A DNA stretch of 24,271 bases from Condylostoma magnum (GCA_920105805.1 CAKKTI010000052.1:57029-81299); one strand, 5' to 3'; counted from the stretch's first letter, positions 1 to 10,421 are shown. The notes: a model not told the origin generated them from the letters alone. A program made the numbers and translations.

Positions 1-1139
1 GTTTGCTGCGGGTCAAACGTGCTGTATATATCTTCTAATGGTTTTGACCTTAATATCCCCTATTCATGATCAATATACGCCTCTATGACTCTATCTCTGA
101 TAGCCTTGGCCACTATATACTCAGTATCATCCACAGGCAGTCCTACCTTGCTGGCCAGATCACTAAGAGATATTGCCGAGTATGCAATGTTTATTTTCCT
201 CAGTCCGAGCTTGATAACAATATGTCGCAATCTGGCAACTAGGGTAAGATTGTTGTCCTTTTAAAAGATTTCTTTATGTAGGTCCACTACCTCCTGATAC
301 CTGTCTAATTACCCGGATCTCACTGCCCTTACTAGTTCTAAGTAAGCATTCATGCCTTTAGTTTCTACTAAAATCTTACGAGTGGGAATTTCACCCATAA
401 GTAACTCCACTACTACCTTCAGTTTCTGTAGTGTTAGTTTAAAGCCATTGCCTGTGTTTTCAGATGCCTTTCTCTAAGCTTGGATTATGTTGTCGAATGA
501 GTCAGAGTAGTTTAATTAAATTGCATTCAGTCTTCCTAGATAGTAGTGGTATCTGGCTACCTCGTAGTATGGGGCTTACTGAGGAAATTCTGTTTTTGTA
601 ACGAATTAGTTGGCTTACTCTGCCATGTTTTTGGCCAGTAAGGTTCTAATTATTATGTTAATCAAGGCAGATTATGAGAAAACATCGTGGTTTAGGCAAA
701 CTTTGCGGTATTAGATCATATAAGGCCTCTCGTCTAATTAACCTTGCTTCTCTTCACACAGAGCCCTGAAGAAATATAGTTTAGCTAGAATTGGTTGAGT
801 ACTACGTCTGTCCAACTTTTCAATATACTCATCACAAATAGCCTTAGCATCTTAATATTTCTACTAGTCGGTTAAAATCATAACAACTAATAACATTAAA
901 AATCCTTTACTCTCAGCAGACTCAGCAGGAACATTTAATTCGATTTCAGCTGTTTGGGCCCAAACCGGGGCAACTCCAGCGAAGGACTGATAAATAGTCG
1001 CACATATATTTAACTAGCAATTTCTTCTTAAAGATGGCAGTAGTCTCATTGCAGTGCTTGTAATCTTAGGGTCATTTTAAGTATTGGCCTTTTGAATCTA
1101 ACTAAGTGCCTTGATCAGCGGTTCAGTGATATTTGCCAT
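1..1139 (-). CDS. RPN3: 26S proteasome non-ATPase regulatory subunit 3 (Rpn3/PSMD3), C-terminus beyond the window
   Basis: Lid subunit of the 19S regulatory particle, part of ubiquitin-dependent protein breakdown in cytosol and nucleus. Reading TAA/TAG as Gln gives about 379 residues from the ATG at 1137-1139 to the window edge. The N-terminal part holds [11 protein letters not shown], matching the family's ALRMLPSTSRR. The middle has [13 protein letters not shown]-like sequence (family: VVELLLGEIPDR). Towards the C-terminus lies a PCI domain with [26 protein letters not shown] and [15 protein letters not shown]-type sequence, all strongly conserved in Rpn3. Family length is about 490-530 aa, so roughly 100 residues lie left of the window. 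Its start codon is 19 bp from that of the divergent allantoinase-like gene. Several in-frame TAA/TAG codons fall at tolerant positions. Identification is secure. Confidence 0.93.
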
Positions 1140-1158
1140 TTGTATTTTTCTAATAAAT

Positions 1159-3129
1159 ATGGAAGTATAAGGATTGTTTAGCCATCACATAATTTTGGAA
1201 GAGTAAGTTTTACCTAGTGAACGATTACCAGTTGCAGGGATTATTTTTATATAAGGAGAGTATATACAATAGATTATAAAATATGATAATGAACCTCAAT
1301 TTTAAGAGATAGAGCAACAATACCCAAATACTAGATTAGCGGATTATACAGATTTTTATATCTCTCCGGGAATAATAGAGACAAATGTTAGAAAAGAATG
1401 GGAGTCTTATACTGATATAACTAAAATGGGAGCAGCTGGAGGTGTAACATTAATGGTATTAGATAAGTCATTATATAATGATGATGAGGATGATATAAAG
1501 GACCTGGCTTGTGATGTCGGACTAATCTAAGTTCTAACAGGAGAAGGTGACAAACTGTAGGAAATAATTAACAGCGACTGCATAGGAATAAAAGCATACC
1601 TTTACTCTCCTAGCTCTAAAATCCAAGAACTAAGTTGTCCTGTATAAAATGTGTTTTAAGCTTTAAATAATACAAATATTCCCCTGATTGTTGATCCTTA
1701 GGTCCCTTCTGCTAGAATGCTGTATATGGTTTCCCCGTACAAATAGCTGCCTTTAGAAGATAGATTGAAAGTTGATTGCCCTACTCAAGATCTATCAGCC
1801 GGAGCTTTCGCTGATTCTGTTAATCCCAAAGGTTCAGATGAGGAGCGAGATGAGCTTGGGCCTGATATTCCGTATAGAGGGTCAACTTAGATCGATTTAA
1901 GAAAGTCTGATTTTGATTAAAGTGAAATAATACAGAGGTTTTCTATGGATACTATGGGAACTTTGCATGGGGTTTAGCAGTTGGATGATATTTTGAAGTA
2001 GTAGATAATGGATAGAGCGGAAGATGGAAAGAGGATCAAGGCTAGAATTGTAAGAAGGTATAGTGGACATGATTTATTATCAGTTTTAGAAAGACAGATA
2101 AAAGTAGAGGAGGGTAATATTCATAATTTGAGTATTATTGAGCAGTAGTCATATCAGTACCCAGAAGAAACAGACAACCTAGTTCTTCCAACTTTGCCCC
2201 ACAAAAGATGTTCCTCTACTTAAATGCTGAAAAGAGAAGTAGTATTAGAAATCCCTCCTTAAAAGTAGCCCTTGAATCTTCCAAAAAGACCAGTAAATCT
2301 AAAGAAGCCTCCACTCAATTTAACAATAACCCCTCCAACTCCTCCTCCTAATAAAGATACAATCTACATTAACTATCTAGCAAACTGTCCAGACAAATGA
2401 GAAGTCAACGGTATAAAGAGACTCCTTGATGCTATAGAGGGCTTTAATGTAAAACTTCATATACCTAATATATCATCAGCTAGTTCTATTGTCTAACTAA
2501 GACAAGCAAAAGACAGAAATCTACCAATTACATGTGAAACCTCAGCTAATTATTTATTTTTCACTGATAGAATGATTATGCAAGGAGATGTCAAATTCAA
2601 AGACTTTCCTCCTATAAGAAACAAGAGTAATTTAAACTTTCTATGGGATTGGTTGAAACTGGCATATGTTGATGCTATAGGAGCGCATCATGCCTCAATT
2701 TCACCATTGTATAAATCTATAGACAACGGGGATTTCAAGAAAAACTTATCAGGAATTAATTGTTTGGGCTTTACTCTATAGAGCATTTGGTCACGGCTTA
2801 ATATTCCGTTGACTGATAAGGAAAAACAGCTATAGGAACAATATATTGTAAGACTTGCTTAAATATTTTCAGCAGGCCCTGCTAAGGCTTTTAATCTGTT
2901 ATAAACTAGAGGAACAATTTCTGAAGGTAAGTTTGCTGATTTAATTGTTTGAAATCCTAAACAAAAGTTTATTGCTAATTAGAAATATAGTAATTATAGT
3001 GAATTATGTGTTTTTAATGGATTAGAATTGTATGGGTAAATTCATACAGTATATTTAAGGGGATAAACATCATTTTAAAATGAGAACTTCAATTATGTTG
3101 GACAAGTAGTAACAAGGCCAGTTAGTTAA
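1159..3129 (+). CDS. Allantoinase/dihydroorotase-fold protein, probably catalytically dead
   Basis: Cyclic amidohydrolase fold, closest by eye to allantoinase. The start at 1159 is anchored because LFSHHIILEEQVLP matches the family's first strand. Residues 60-100 carry the ISPGIIETNV and GAAGGVT motifs. Near residue 500 come TCETSANYLFFT and FPPIRNKSNL. The C-terminus has IFSAGPAKAF, then EGKFADLIVWNP. TGA at 2398 and 2950 must be Trp; the second is the family's LIVWNP Trp. The active enzyme binds two metals through four His, one Asp and a carbamylated Lys. Here the HxH site reads N76-R78, the later His and Asp positions are also replaced, and only K145 (GIKAY) remains. Roughly 200 residues (about 200-400) are an acidic then proline-rich insertion not found in the family. 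I end it at TAA 3127-3129, where the family ends; the first in-frame TGA is at 3325. Role unknown: regulatory or scaffold pseudoenzyme is inference. Confidence 0.82.
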
Positions 3130-3415
3130 TTATTAATTTAAAGAGATTATTAATTATACAAATTAAGTGGTTTTTAAACTAGAAATTAAAGCTATATCTA
3201 ATAATCAAAGAATAATTATTCATCGTTTATTAAATAAGATTAATTAATAATCATGCTTTTTAATAGATACTTTATGTAATTGTAAAGTAGATAAATGCTA
3301 ACTACTAATTAATATCAATCATTTTGATAGTTGCAATAAAGCATCTGCCAAATCTGATTAAACAGCTTACCTATTTCCCGATTTTTAAGTAAGCAAATTT
3401 AACATATGATACTAA
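3130..3415. other. AT-rich gap between convergent gene ends
   Basis: Very AT-rich DNA between the 3' ends of the allantoinase-like gene (+) and the carrier (-). Both reading frames run on into it if only TGA stops translation: to 3325-3327 on the plus strand and to 3251-3253 on the minus strand. That would make the two genes overlap by 77 bp. The run-on translations are low-complexity Gln/Ile/Tyr/Asn-rich and unlike either family, so I treat the stretch as non-coding. Confidence 0.55.
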
Positions 3416-4285
3416 CTATAATTTTAAACTAACCAAAACCTTTTCATACACATAAAGAGTGATGAAAGTTGCTGGTAATGTCCTCAGCAAATTTGTGTAA
3501 AACCCTGCATAAAGTCCTCTAACTCCCTCATTGTTTAATATATATCTTAAAGTACTAATAACTCCTAAGTACCTATTATCAGCCCTTTTCTCTAGTATGT
3601 GTAGCTTAGAACGTATTACCTCATGAGGATACGTTACTACAGAAGCAATGATTTTAGGTACTAAAGAGCAAACTATCATATCAGCCATATCAAGTTCCTA
3701 TTTTCCTTATTAAAACTTTATTTTCATTTATTCATATATGGGAAATTATATCATAGCATGAGTTATCCCTAACAAGGAAGCAATATAACCTTATCAAAGT
3801 GCAGGAAATCCCTCAGTTTTCCTTATATAATTTAAGCCTTTTGCAACTCCATTATAAATATTTCCTTGGTATTAAACTCTAGATCGAAGCAACCATATAG
3901 GATTAAGTAGAAAATTCGTAGTAATAGCAGCAAAGCCAGAGCTGGCAGTATTGATTAGAAAGTCACTTTATATGTTTTATCTTATCCTACTTTTAAATGA
4001 GTCATATACAGTGAAATATATAGCTCAATTTATAGGGTAAGCTGTGAGTGAAAGATTCAAACCTCTATACAACCCTTTAACTCCTTCTTATTTTATCAGA
4101 TATTTAAATTATTTCAGAAGAGAAGATTATCCTTAAGCCCCTAGTACTTATTACCTAGTTCTAATAGTATCTAAAGGAGCACATACAAGCGTGCTCGCTA
4201 CTCCAGCAAATAACCCAGCTATAAAATGATTAGGCACTTTTTCTACTATCATTCAACGTCGAGCAAAGGGAAACTTTTACTCCAT
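3416..4285 (-). CDS. Mitochondrial carrier family (SLC25), pyrimidine-nucleotide/NAD/FAD-folate subgroup
   Basis: Inner-membrane solute exchanger with three tandem repeats of about 100 aa and six membrane helices. All three carrier signatures are present: PLDTIRTR in repeat 1, NPIWLLRSR in repeat 2 and YPHEVIRSK in repeat 3. The TYPHEV signature and INWAIYFTVYD are typical of the NAD+, folate/FAD and pyrimidine-nucleotide carriers; I cannot pick the substrate. The Trp codons of INWAIYF and ALWQGY are both TGA (4025-4027 and 3794-3796), direct evidence for TGA = Trp. I chose the ATG at 4283-4285 because the DNA before it turns very AT-rich; an in-frame ATG at 4252 is the alternative. It ends at TAG 3416-3418, the normal family end (289 aa). 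It lies 43 bp downstream of the nucleotidyltransferase gene on the same strand. Confidence 0.92.
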
Positions 4286-4328
4286 TATACGAATTTAATA
4301 AATTATATTATTAATATGAAAAAATTCA

Positions 4329-5585
4329 TCAAAGCACTTGAGTATCACAAAACATTCTTAAAAGGGGACTTTGGTTGATAATGCACTCACATATTGGTCT
4401 CTTGAATAAATTGTAAAAACCTAATCGTAAAATACTAAGCAGAATATCCAGACGGGTGTTATGAGCCACATTATGACGGTAGTTGTCAGGATTCGTAACA
4501 TACAGCATCGGGTATTGAAAGTGCTGGCCTTGTCACTCAATAGAAGCCAGCTCGGGGTCTGTAACCCTAATATCAGTTTAATAGTCAAATATGTTCACGT
4601 AGTAGTTGAGAGCACCTACAAATGCCTCGTAAAATGATTAAGGATATTAATTGCAATTCTGTAAATAGCTGGCAACCATTAAGAACAAAGCATAAGATGT
4701 AAGCCCTCCACTGAACTTCTCATGGAAATTACATAAAAAGAGTAAATGCTTCAAAACTACTACTACTTCTCTCAGGAATTAGTAGTGATTCATTAGCTTT
4801 TTAACAAAATCTACGCATTTTAACCCGCCGTGCCTATTGTCTTCCACTGAGATATCAATGTTGACCGGGTGATTGTTCACATACATTTTTATTTTCAGTA
4901 CTGGAACTGCTGCATTTGGTATATGGAAAACAGATTCAACTGATTTCATAGCTTGCATTTTCTTTAATAATGATTCTAGAAATAGACCTTGTGTTCCACT
5001 TACTACTAGATCGATATCAGAACTAGGTAAGTATAATCCAGATGCAAAAGAACCGAAAACATTCACCTTTGCAGTATTGTGCACTTTGGTAGCATAGGTT
5101 GATACTATTTTAATAACTTTCTTGTAGGTAGGATTTATTATAGATTGCCATTAATTCAATTCCTTTGTAAATCTTTAGAGATCTTGCTCTAGTAGGAATT
5201 CTGGCTGTAGTATTGTAGGGGGGTAATCTGGTATAAAGAGCACTGATTACACATTTCGGCCATTATTCTAGTTTTTATACACCTTTTTGCTCATTTCCTC
5301 AATTCTTTGCATTTTCTATTCTAATTCCTACTTCTCAACTACTTATTTTTCTAATTCTTCAATTTTTACCTTATTTTAATTACTTAATTATTCAAATTAA
5401 GCTATTTATTCGTCTTTTTCTTTAATAATAGACTTATACTTATCAACTTCTTCCTTTAGCCTTTACTTCTCCCCAGATTTCTACCGCTTTGCCTTGATTT
5501 CATTGAATAATTTTGCCTCAACACAGTCAAAGCAAAATAAATCTCTGTTTCTCTTAAAGCAGAGCTGACAATTATCCTTCAGCAT
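4329..5585 (-). CDS. Trf4/5-type nucleotidyltransferase (non-canonical poly(A) polymerase) with N-terminal Cys knuckle and coiled coil
   Basis: Predicted template-independent RNA nucleotidyltransferase; Trf4-type enzymes add short A or mixed tails for RNA surveillance. It has 418 aa from the ATG at 5583-5585. Residues 6-21 form a C-x2-C-x8-C-x2-C knuckle. Residues of about 25-95 are charged, Lys/Glu/Gln-rich and predicted coiled coil. The catalytic domain starts near residue 130. VFGSFASGLYLPSSDIDLVV holds the G-S motif and the metal-binding Asp pair D190/D192, almost identical to Trf4/PAPD5; D244 in NIDIS fits the third catalytic Asp. The C-terminal part (LTSYALFLMV, TRLDILLS) fits the poly(A)-polymerase-associated region. 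It ends on two consecutive TGA codons (4326-4331). The N-terminal knuckle plus coiled coil is not a usual Trf4 layout. It sits 57 bp below the ankyrin gene. RNA target unknown. Confidence 0.87.
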
Positions 5586-5642
5586 TAGTTTTTAATGATC
5601 ATTATTCTAAAACTAGATCCTTGTTCTTTCCTCCTCACTTCT

Positions 5643-6356
5643 TCATTATTTCTCGACTGGCTTGAATCTGCTTTTAACGGAGTTTTGAAAAACTGGCCTA
5701 CCAGTATCAATTATCTACCTTGATTACTAATTATTAGGTCTTTATACACCTCCAGTGTTTTAAAGGATTTCAATGCAGTTCTGACTATTGAATTTAATTG
5801 CTAGGCTTAAGGGTGTTTCTTTATCTGCATTTCTTCTTTAAGGGTCAGCACCGCTTTATAAAAGAATGCTTAAACTTTAGGAATTATCATTTTTTGCTGC
5901 TATGTGCAGGGGAGAATTACTGGAACTATCCGGGAAGGAATGTGAGGCTCCGTTATTCAGTAGAAATTGCACTAATTGCCAATTATCATTTGGGTTTTAT
6001 AATGCGTAGATTAGAGGAGACTGGCCTTTTATGTCTCTTGCATTAAAATTACCACACAACTTTACACTGTTTTGCAATATTTCTAATTATCCTTACTAAG
6101 ATAAAAGATGCAAGGATGTTATATTGTTGTTTTCTTTTGACTAGAAGTCTAATCTAGCTCCGTTTTCTATTAGCAGGGTAATAAATTAATGATATTCTTC
6201 GTGCTATGAATGCTGCTATATGATTTTGAGTAGAGCTTGGCTTAATATTTATGTTTGTATAGGATTAGATTGAAGGAAGGTTTGCAATCCTTATATGTTA
6301 TTTTCTTCAACAAATTACAAAATTTATGCAGCCTGATTACTTTCTGTCTAATCCAT
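5643..6356 (-). CDS. Ankyrin-repeat protein
   Basis: Protein of 237 aa from the ATG at 6354-6356, in a single frame with TAA/TAG as Gln. About four ankyrin repeats are visible. They include TSLHLLSQQGQLEIL, GQSPLIYALQNPNDN followed by LVQFLLNNGAS, SPLHIAAKNDNS followed by LSILLQSGADP, and ETPLSLAIKFNSQNCIEIL. The N-terminus is Gln/Asn-rich. The C-terminal 35 residues are basic and repeat-free. It ends TAA-TGA (5643-5648). Ankyrin repeats are protein-binding; nothing in the sequence names a partner. Between it and the upstream LRR gene lie 269 bp of AT-rich DNA; downstream the nucleotidyltransferase follows after 57 bp. Confidence 0.86.
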
Positions 6357-6625
6357 ATTTTTAGTATATTTGATCAGAGAATTTATGTATTTTATTCGAG
6401 ATTTTATTAATGTCAATTTGCATCAAGTGTATGGATATTGGTATAATAAACAAATACATGAAGTGAAATGAGTTGATTTGTTGTTGTAAAATTATGATAT
6501 TATGTTCCCTATAATACTATTATGCATTAGGATGTTTTATAAGGCACTTAATAACTTATGAATAAAGTAAGCATACGGATGTTTAACTTTTCATAATACA
6601 TTTTATACTAAAATAACATACATAA
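6357..6625. other. AT-rich spacer
   Basis: Spacer between two minus-strand genes: 3' flank of the LRR gene and 5' flank of the ankyrin gene. It is strongly AT-rich with several TGA codons in the open frames, and I see no gene in it. Confidence 0.6.
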
Positions 6626-7651
6626 TCACTAACGTTTCTTTTTCTTCCCCTTCTTACCCTTCTTTCCTTTTTTCCCCTTCTTCCCTCTTCTGCCCCTATT
6701 CCCAGATAAAATTTTATCTATTTCTGCTATAATAGAAGGTGTAATTCTATTATCAGGTAATAATAGTTGACTCAAAGAAGAATTAAGTTTGCTTCCATCT
6801 TCATTAGGTCTTAACAACTGCAAAATCTAATTGGCTCCACTATCAGATATTAAATTAAACCTCATATCCAGTACATTCAAACTCCTGTTTTACCCTAACA
6901 TATGCTCTAATTCCATAATAACTTCTTAGCTTTCATCAAATTGATTATCAGCCAAATTGATCTTAGAAAGTGAATTATTGATTTACAGTCCATGGAAGAT
7001 TTAACAAACTCCTTAATTATACAATTCATTTCCTTATAGTTCAAGTTCCTACAATGCAGATTGCTAATAAATTAGAATTTCTAGTATATATCTAGCACCA
7101 GCAGTTGTAATGTTACAGTAAGTTAAACTTAAGACTTCAAGAACATTATTAACAGATAACCCCTATGCTAAGTTTCTAATTCCCAGATCTCCTAAATTAT
7201 TATGATCTAATTTAACCATAATCAAATGATTCCTTCCTTATGGCATTAAAACTTATGCTAAAAACTCGCATGAAAGAGGAGTCAACGAGCATTCCATTAA
7301 TTCCAAGCTTTGAACTATCTAAAGTCCCTTTAGGTATTGTGTAATTGCCCTAACTCCTTCATCTTCAACTTCAGTTTTCCAAAAACGTATATGTCGTAAT
7401 TAGTCGTAGTGTACTTGCCGAAATGAGTTCATTAAGGCTCTTACTCCCTAGCATGTGATTGGTTCAAATATTGTTAATTCTGAGAAAATGCCTGGGTTTT
7501 TATCATCTCTGATTTCCATGAACTTTTCCTCAACTGCCTTTGGCATTTGTTATCCAAGCTCATTCAGGTTTCTTTTATATATTCTGTAGAGCCGCTCAAC
7601 TACATCATCCACATCGTTTCCTCCGCCTCCTGATTGTTTCTTTGGGGGCAT
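6626..7651 (-). CDS. Leucine-rich-repeat protein (RNase-inhibitor type) with lysine/glycine tail
   Basis: 341 aa from the ATG at 7649-7651. It begins MPPKKQSGGGG, a basic start seen in many axonemal proteins. Residues of about 60-290 hold RNase-inhibitor-like LRRs of about 28 aa, for example LIMVKLDHNNLGDLGIRNLA, LQELELQGNELYNQG, LSKINLADNQFDES and LNVLDMRFNLISDSGA. Asn-x-Leu turns and the Gly before each helix are in place. The protein ends with five GKK units and a Lys/Arg end. The stop is TAG-TGA (6626-6631). No membrane segment or signal is visible. LRR proteins of this kind with (GKK)n tails are common among ciliary proteins (for example dynein-regulatory-complex and radial-spoke partners); a ciliary role here is inference. 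A 121-bp gap separates its start from that of the divergent reductase gene. Confidence 0.86.
6634..6700 (-). repeat. GKK-encoding micro-repeat
   Basis: Purine-rich tract (pyrimidine-rich on the plus strand) made of imperfect 9-nt units encoding Gly-Lys-Lys at the C-terminus of the LRR gene. Codons vary between units, so this is an old protein-level repeat rather than a fresh DNA slippage array. Confidence 0.7.
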
Positions 7652-7772
7652 GTGAAAATAATAAAAGTTAATATGGAAAAAGAGCAGTTTAATTAGATAT
7701 TTGTGGAATTTGAACAGAGTATCTAGTGTATTCTTCTTCTTTTATTTTCCCCTTTTAACATCTCCACAAAAA

Positions 7773-8732
7773 ATGGGTAAGCTTATAGACGGAGTGTGAA
7801 CAACAATTAGTTAAAAGTCTAAATCCCTTGTAGGAGGTAAAAAGGGCTAATCACAGTTTCGGAACTGCATATCTAAAGACGGATCAACTGGATTCCCAGG
7901 AGTGCCTAATCGCTACCATTTGTATGCCTCATTAGCTTGTCCATGGGCTCATCGGGCCCTAATAATGCTAAGACTTAAGAATCTGTAAGACCATATTTCA
8001 ACGTCAATCTCCCATCCCCACATGCTTGAAAATGGCTGGTAATTCAAGGAATACCAAGACTCAATACCAGACAATGTAAACTAAATCGACTACTTGTGGT
8101 AGATATATACCAAAGCTAACCCTAACTACACCGGAAGTGCGACAATACCAGTATTATGGGATAAAGAAAAGCAAACTATTGTAAGCAATGAGAGCTCTGA
8201 GATTCTTAATATGCTAAATGGAGGGTTTTCGTGTGGAAACTAAGAGATTGATTACTATCCGCTGGAGTTGAGATAGGAAATTGATGAAATCAATTAGTTT
8301 GTGTTTAATAAAGTGAATAATGGAGTGTATAACTGCGGTTGGGCACCCAGTCAACGCGCTTATGAGAAAAGCTTCAGTAATTTGTTCAATGCTTTGGATA
8401 CTTTAGAAGAGAAATTAAGCAATTCTAGATTTTTAGTAGGAAATCAATTGACTGTGGCTGATATACGGCTCTTTACCACTTTGATAAGATTTGATTTCGT
8501 TTATTATCTTCACTTTAAATGTAATTTGAGAAGGATTGAAGATTATCCCAATTTAAGTAATTATCTGAGAGATATTTACTAAATCCCAGAAATAAGTGAA
8601 ACGGTGAACTTTTAGCATATAAAGCAGCACTATTATTTTAGCTAAACCAATGTAAACCCAACTCAAATAGTACCTTTAGGGCCAGATATAGACTATTTTA
8701 GACCTCATGATAGGGAAAGATTCAATAGTTAG
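7773..8732 (+). CDS. Glutathionyl-hydroquinone reductase (GST xi / omega-like, ECM4/YqjG family)
   Basis: Reduces glutathionyl-hydroquinones; the family is widespread in bacteria, fungi and plants. The start ATG is at 7773-7775. The thioredoxin-fold domain shows RYHLYASLACPWAHRALIML with the catalytic Cys at residue 56. PVLWDKE and IVSNESSEI follow. The helical domain shows NNGVYNCG, FLVGNQLTVADIRLFTTLIR, HFKCN and DYPNLSNYLRDIY. The C-terminal HYYFSQTNVNP and IVPLGP complete the family pattern. The Trp of DGVW (residue 9) is TGA at 7797-7799. The family normally stops soon after IVPLGP; here TAG-TAA lie at 8730-8735 after RERFNS, and I end it there (319 aa). The first in-frame TGA is at 8823-8825, the alternative end. 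Cytosolic; no targeting signal seen. Confidence 0.92.
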
Positions 8733-9345
8733 TAAATCATTAGAAGTTGTTAGTATGGTTTTATTATTACGTAGTTGATATAATGCATTTGTATAACAGC
8801 ATATGAATACTAATATATAAGTTGATTCTTATAATATGAAATATATAATTAGTGCATTTTAAAATTTCAGGAAGTATCAAAACGTATCTGATAGTTCTGT
8901 GAACATATATAGCGTAAAAACTTGTAATAAATTAATGCATACTTATTATTTACATTGGCTGATTAATACTAATGCTTAAACTTAATTTTATTTTGAATAT
9001 TTTCGTCCTATTAAGAATATTTTTGCGTTCTATTCTTATCCGAACCATTGAGTTCTGAAATTAATTAAAATTCCTTGTTTTGCAAGTACTTTTCCATTCA
9101 TAGTCTTAGACATAAACTCTAAAAATTATACATATAAGAAGCTTACAATTATTTTAAGCTAGAAAAATTGCAATATAAGACTAAATTTCAGCACTAGCAT
9201 GCTAATAATACTAGGAATATACTTAAATCAAGTTTATACAACTATTACTTACTAGTTTGTTTAGTTCTTACAACTTACAAATATTCGTACAATTAACAAT
9301 TCTTACATATTTACGCTTTTAGCATCCATTGGATGATATTAATAA
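8733..9345. other. AT-rich intergenic stretch
   Basis: About 600 bp of AT-rich DNA after the reductase gene with TGA codons in all frames and no recognisable protein or structured RNA. The first 90 bp could still be coding if the reductase ends at TGA 8823-8825. Confidence 0.5.
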
Positions 9346-9612
9346 ATGTTAAGCCCCTAAATTACAAGTAAGAAGAGACTGCATGTCATGCATAATAAGT
9401 AAGGCTAATTGATGCACCCAAGACTGTAAAGAGTATTAGCACAACAACTTATGGACGTGAAAGATCTATCGCCAATGGCAACAATATCAGATGCTTTCTA
9501 GCCTAAGTAAGGGTGTCTTGGATGCCATAACCCAAAATGTTCATTTGCCCAAGCAGCTTAGACCAGCATAAGCAGGATTAAGGATCAAGAAATAAGTGAT
9601 AATTGTCTTTAG
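9346..9612 (+). CDS. Small putative protein with a Cys cluster
   Basis: Unrecognised ORF of 88 aa, ATG at 9346-9348 with TAA/TAG read as Gln. It lies in a block clearly less AT-rich than its surroundings, which is the main reason to suspect a gene. The middle reads as ordinary protein (RVLAQQLMDVKDLSPM) and is followed by CLGCHNPKC, a Cx2Cx4C cluster. The frame ends at TAG-TAA (9610-9615), or at TGA 9754-9756 if only TGA stops. A second plus frame is also open here, and a non-coding RNA gene would explain the base composition equally well. No function assigned. Confidence 0.33.
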
Positions 9613-10166
9613 TAATTGTATTTCTTTGAGTAATTTTACTCTTACTTAGCGTTAAATTTACTTATTTATAAAGGGGTCAGTATTTTGGTATAAAATGTAA
9701 TTATTCAGAATACAGGAGAATAAAGCTATTAAAATTTTATTACTGAAATTATTTGAGAATTATGAAATTATTAGGATGATTTAATTAATAACGATGAAGA
9801 AGCGAAAATGTTTACTTAGGTAGTAGTTTGCCTACTAAGTATTTGGTTAACTTGCTTGACAATATTCCTGAATATTTTACGACATTTAAATAAAATCAAT
9901 ATTATATAATTCAAATTAATATGCTCTGTGTATTATTAGAGTGTTTAAATAACTAAACTTTTTAGTATATTGTTAGTAAAATAAAAATTAAATTGCCAAC
10001 TAGCTTTTCTAAAACTCCATATGCACTATTTACCTTTAATATAATCTTACTCTAGAAGGTTATGATTATGTATAAACAAAAAAATTATATAATTATATGT
10101 TGATTTGTTTAAAAATTATAAGCTAAATGCTTACGTAACTATTTAATTAACAAGAAACTGTATTAA
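9613..10166. other. AT-rich intergenic stretch
   Basis: Very AT-rich sequence with TGA in all frames. No gene, repeat array or RNA seen. Confidence 0.5.
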
Positions 10167-10421
10167 TCATTATATTTCCGATACTAGATCAATAGTTTTA
10201 AACTATTATTATGCTAAATCGTTATTACTTTTCAATTATTTATTCAGCTCAAAAATATCTTTTCCCTTAACTTTATAGGAATGAATTTCCTTGTAATTAC
10301 ATAGTAAATCTATAAGATAATCTCTTAGCTTCATGAAGTTTTGTGAATTCATTCTAGCCTCGTTAATTTTGTATATATTAATAAAAACTATATCAAATCT
10401 TATAGGCTCTATGTATCTCAT
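10167..10421 (-). CDS. Small hypothetical protein
   Basis: 84-residue frame from the ATG at 10419-10421, beginning MRYIEPIRFDIVF. It contains FMKLRDYLIDLLC and SYKVKGKDIFEL, which look protein-like, and it ends TAA-TGA (10167-10172). The frame stays open upstream without an ATG (Leu-Tyr-Leu-Tyr-Glu), so a start further up or a short intron is possible. It would be divergent from the MFS gene with 117 bp between the starts. No family recognised; the call rests on the open frame and the tandem stop. Confidence 0.3.

Noticed and set aside
2572-2781. Separate 69-aa protein
   Set aside because: It is just the stop-free part of the allantoinase-like gene when the standard code is used; the same holds for other short ORFs inside the called genes.
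4873-5097. Plus-strand 74-codon ORF
   Set aside because: Antisense to the nucleotidyltransferase active-site region, which has an unmistakable GS plus DxD signature on the minus strand.
5798-6046. Plus-strand 82-codon ORF
   Set aside because: Antisense to the ankyrin repeats.
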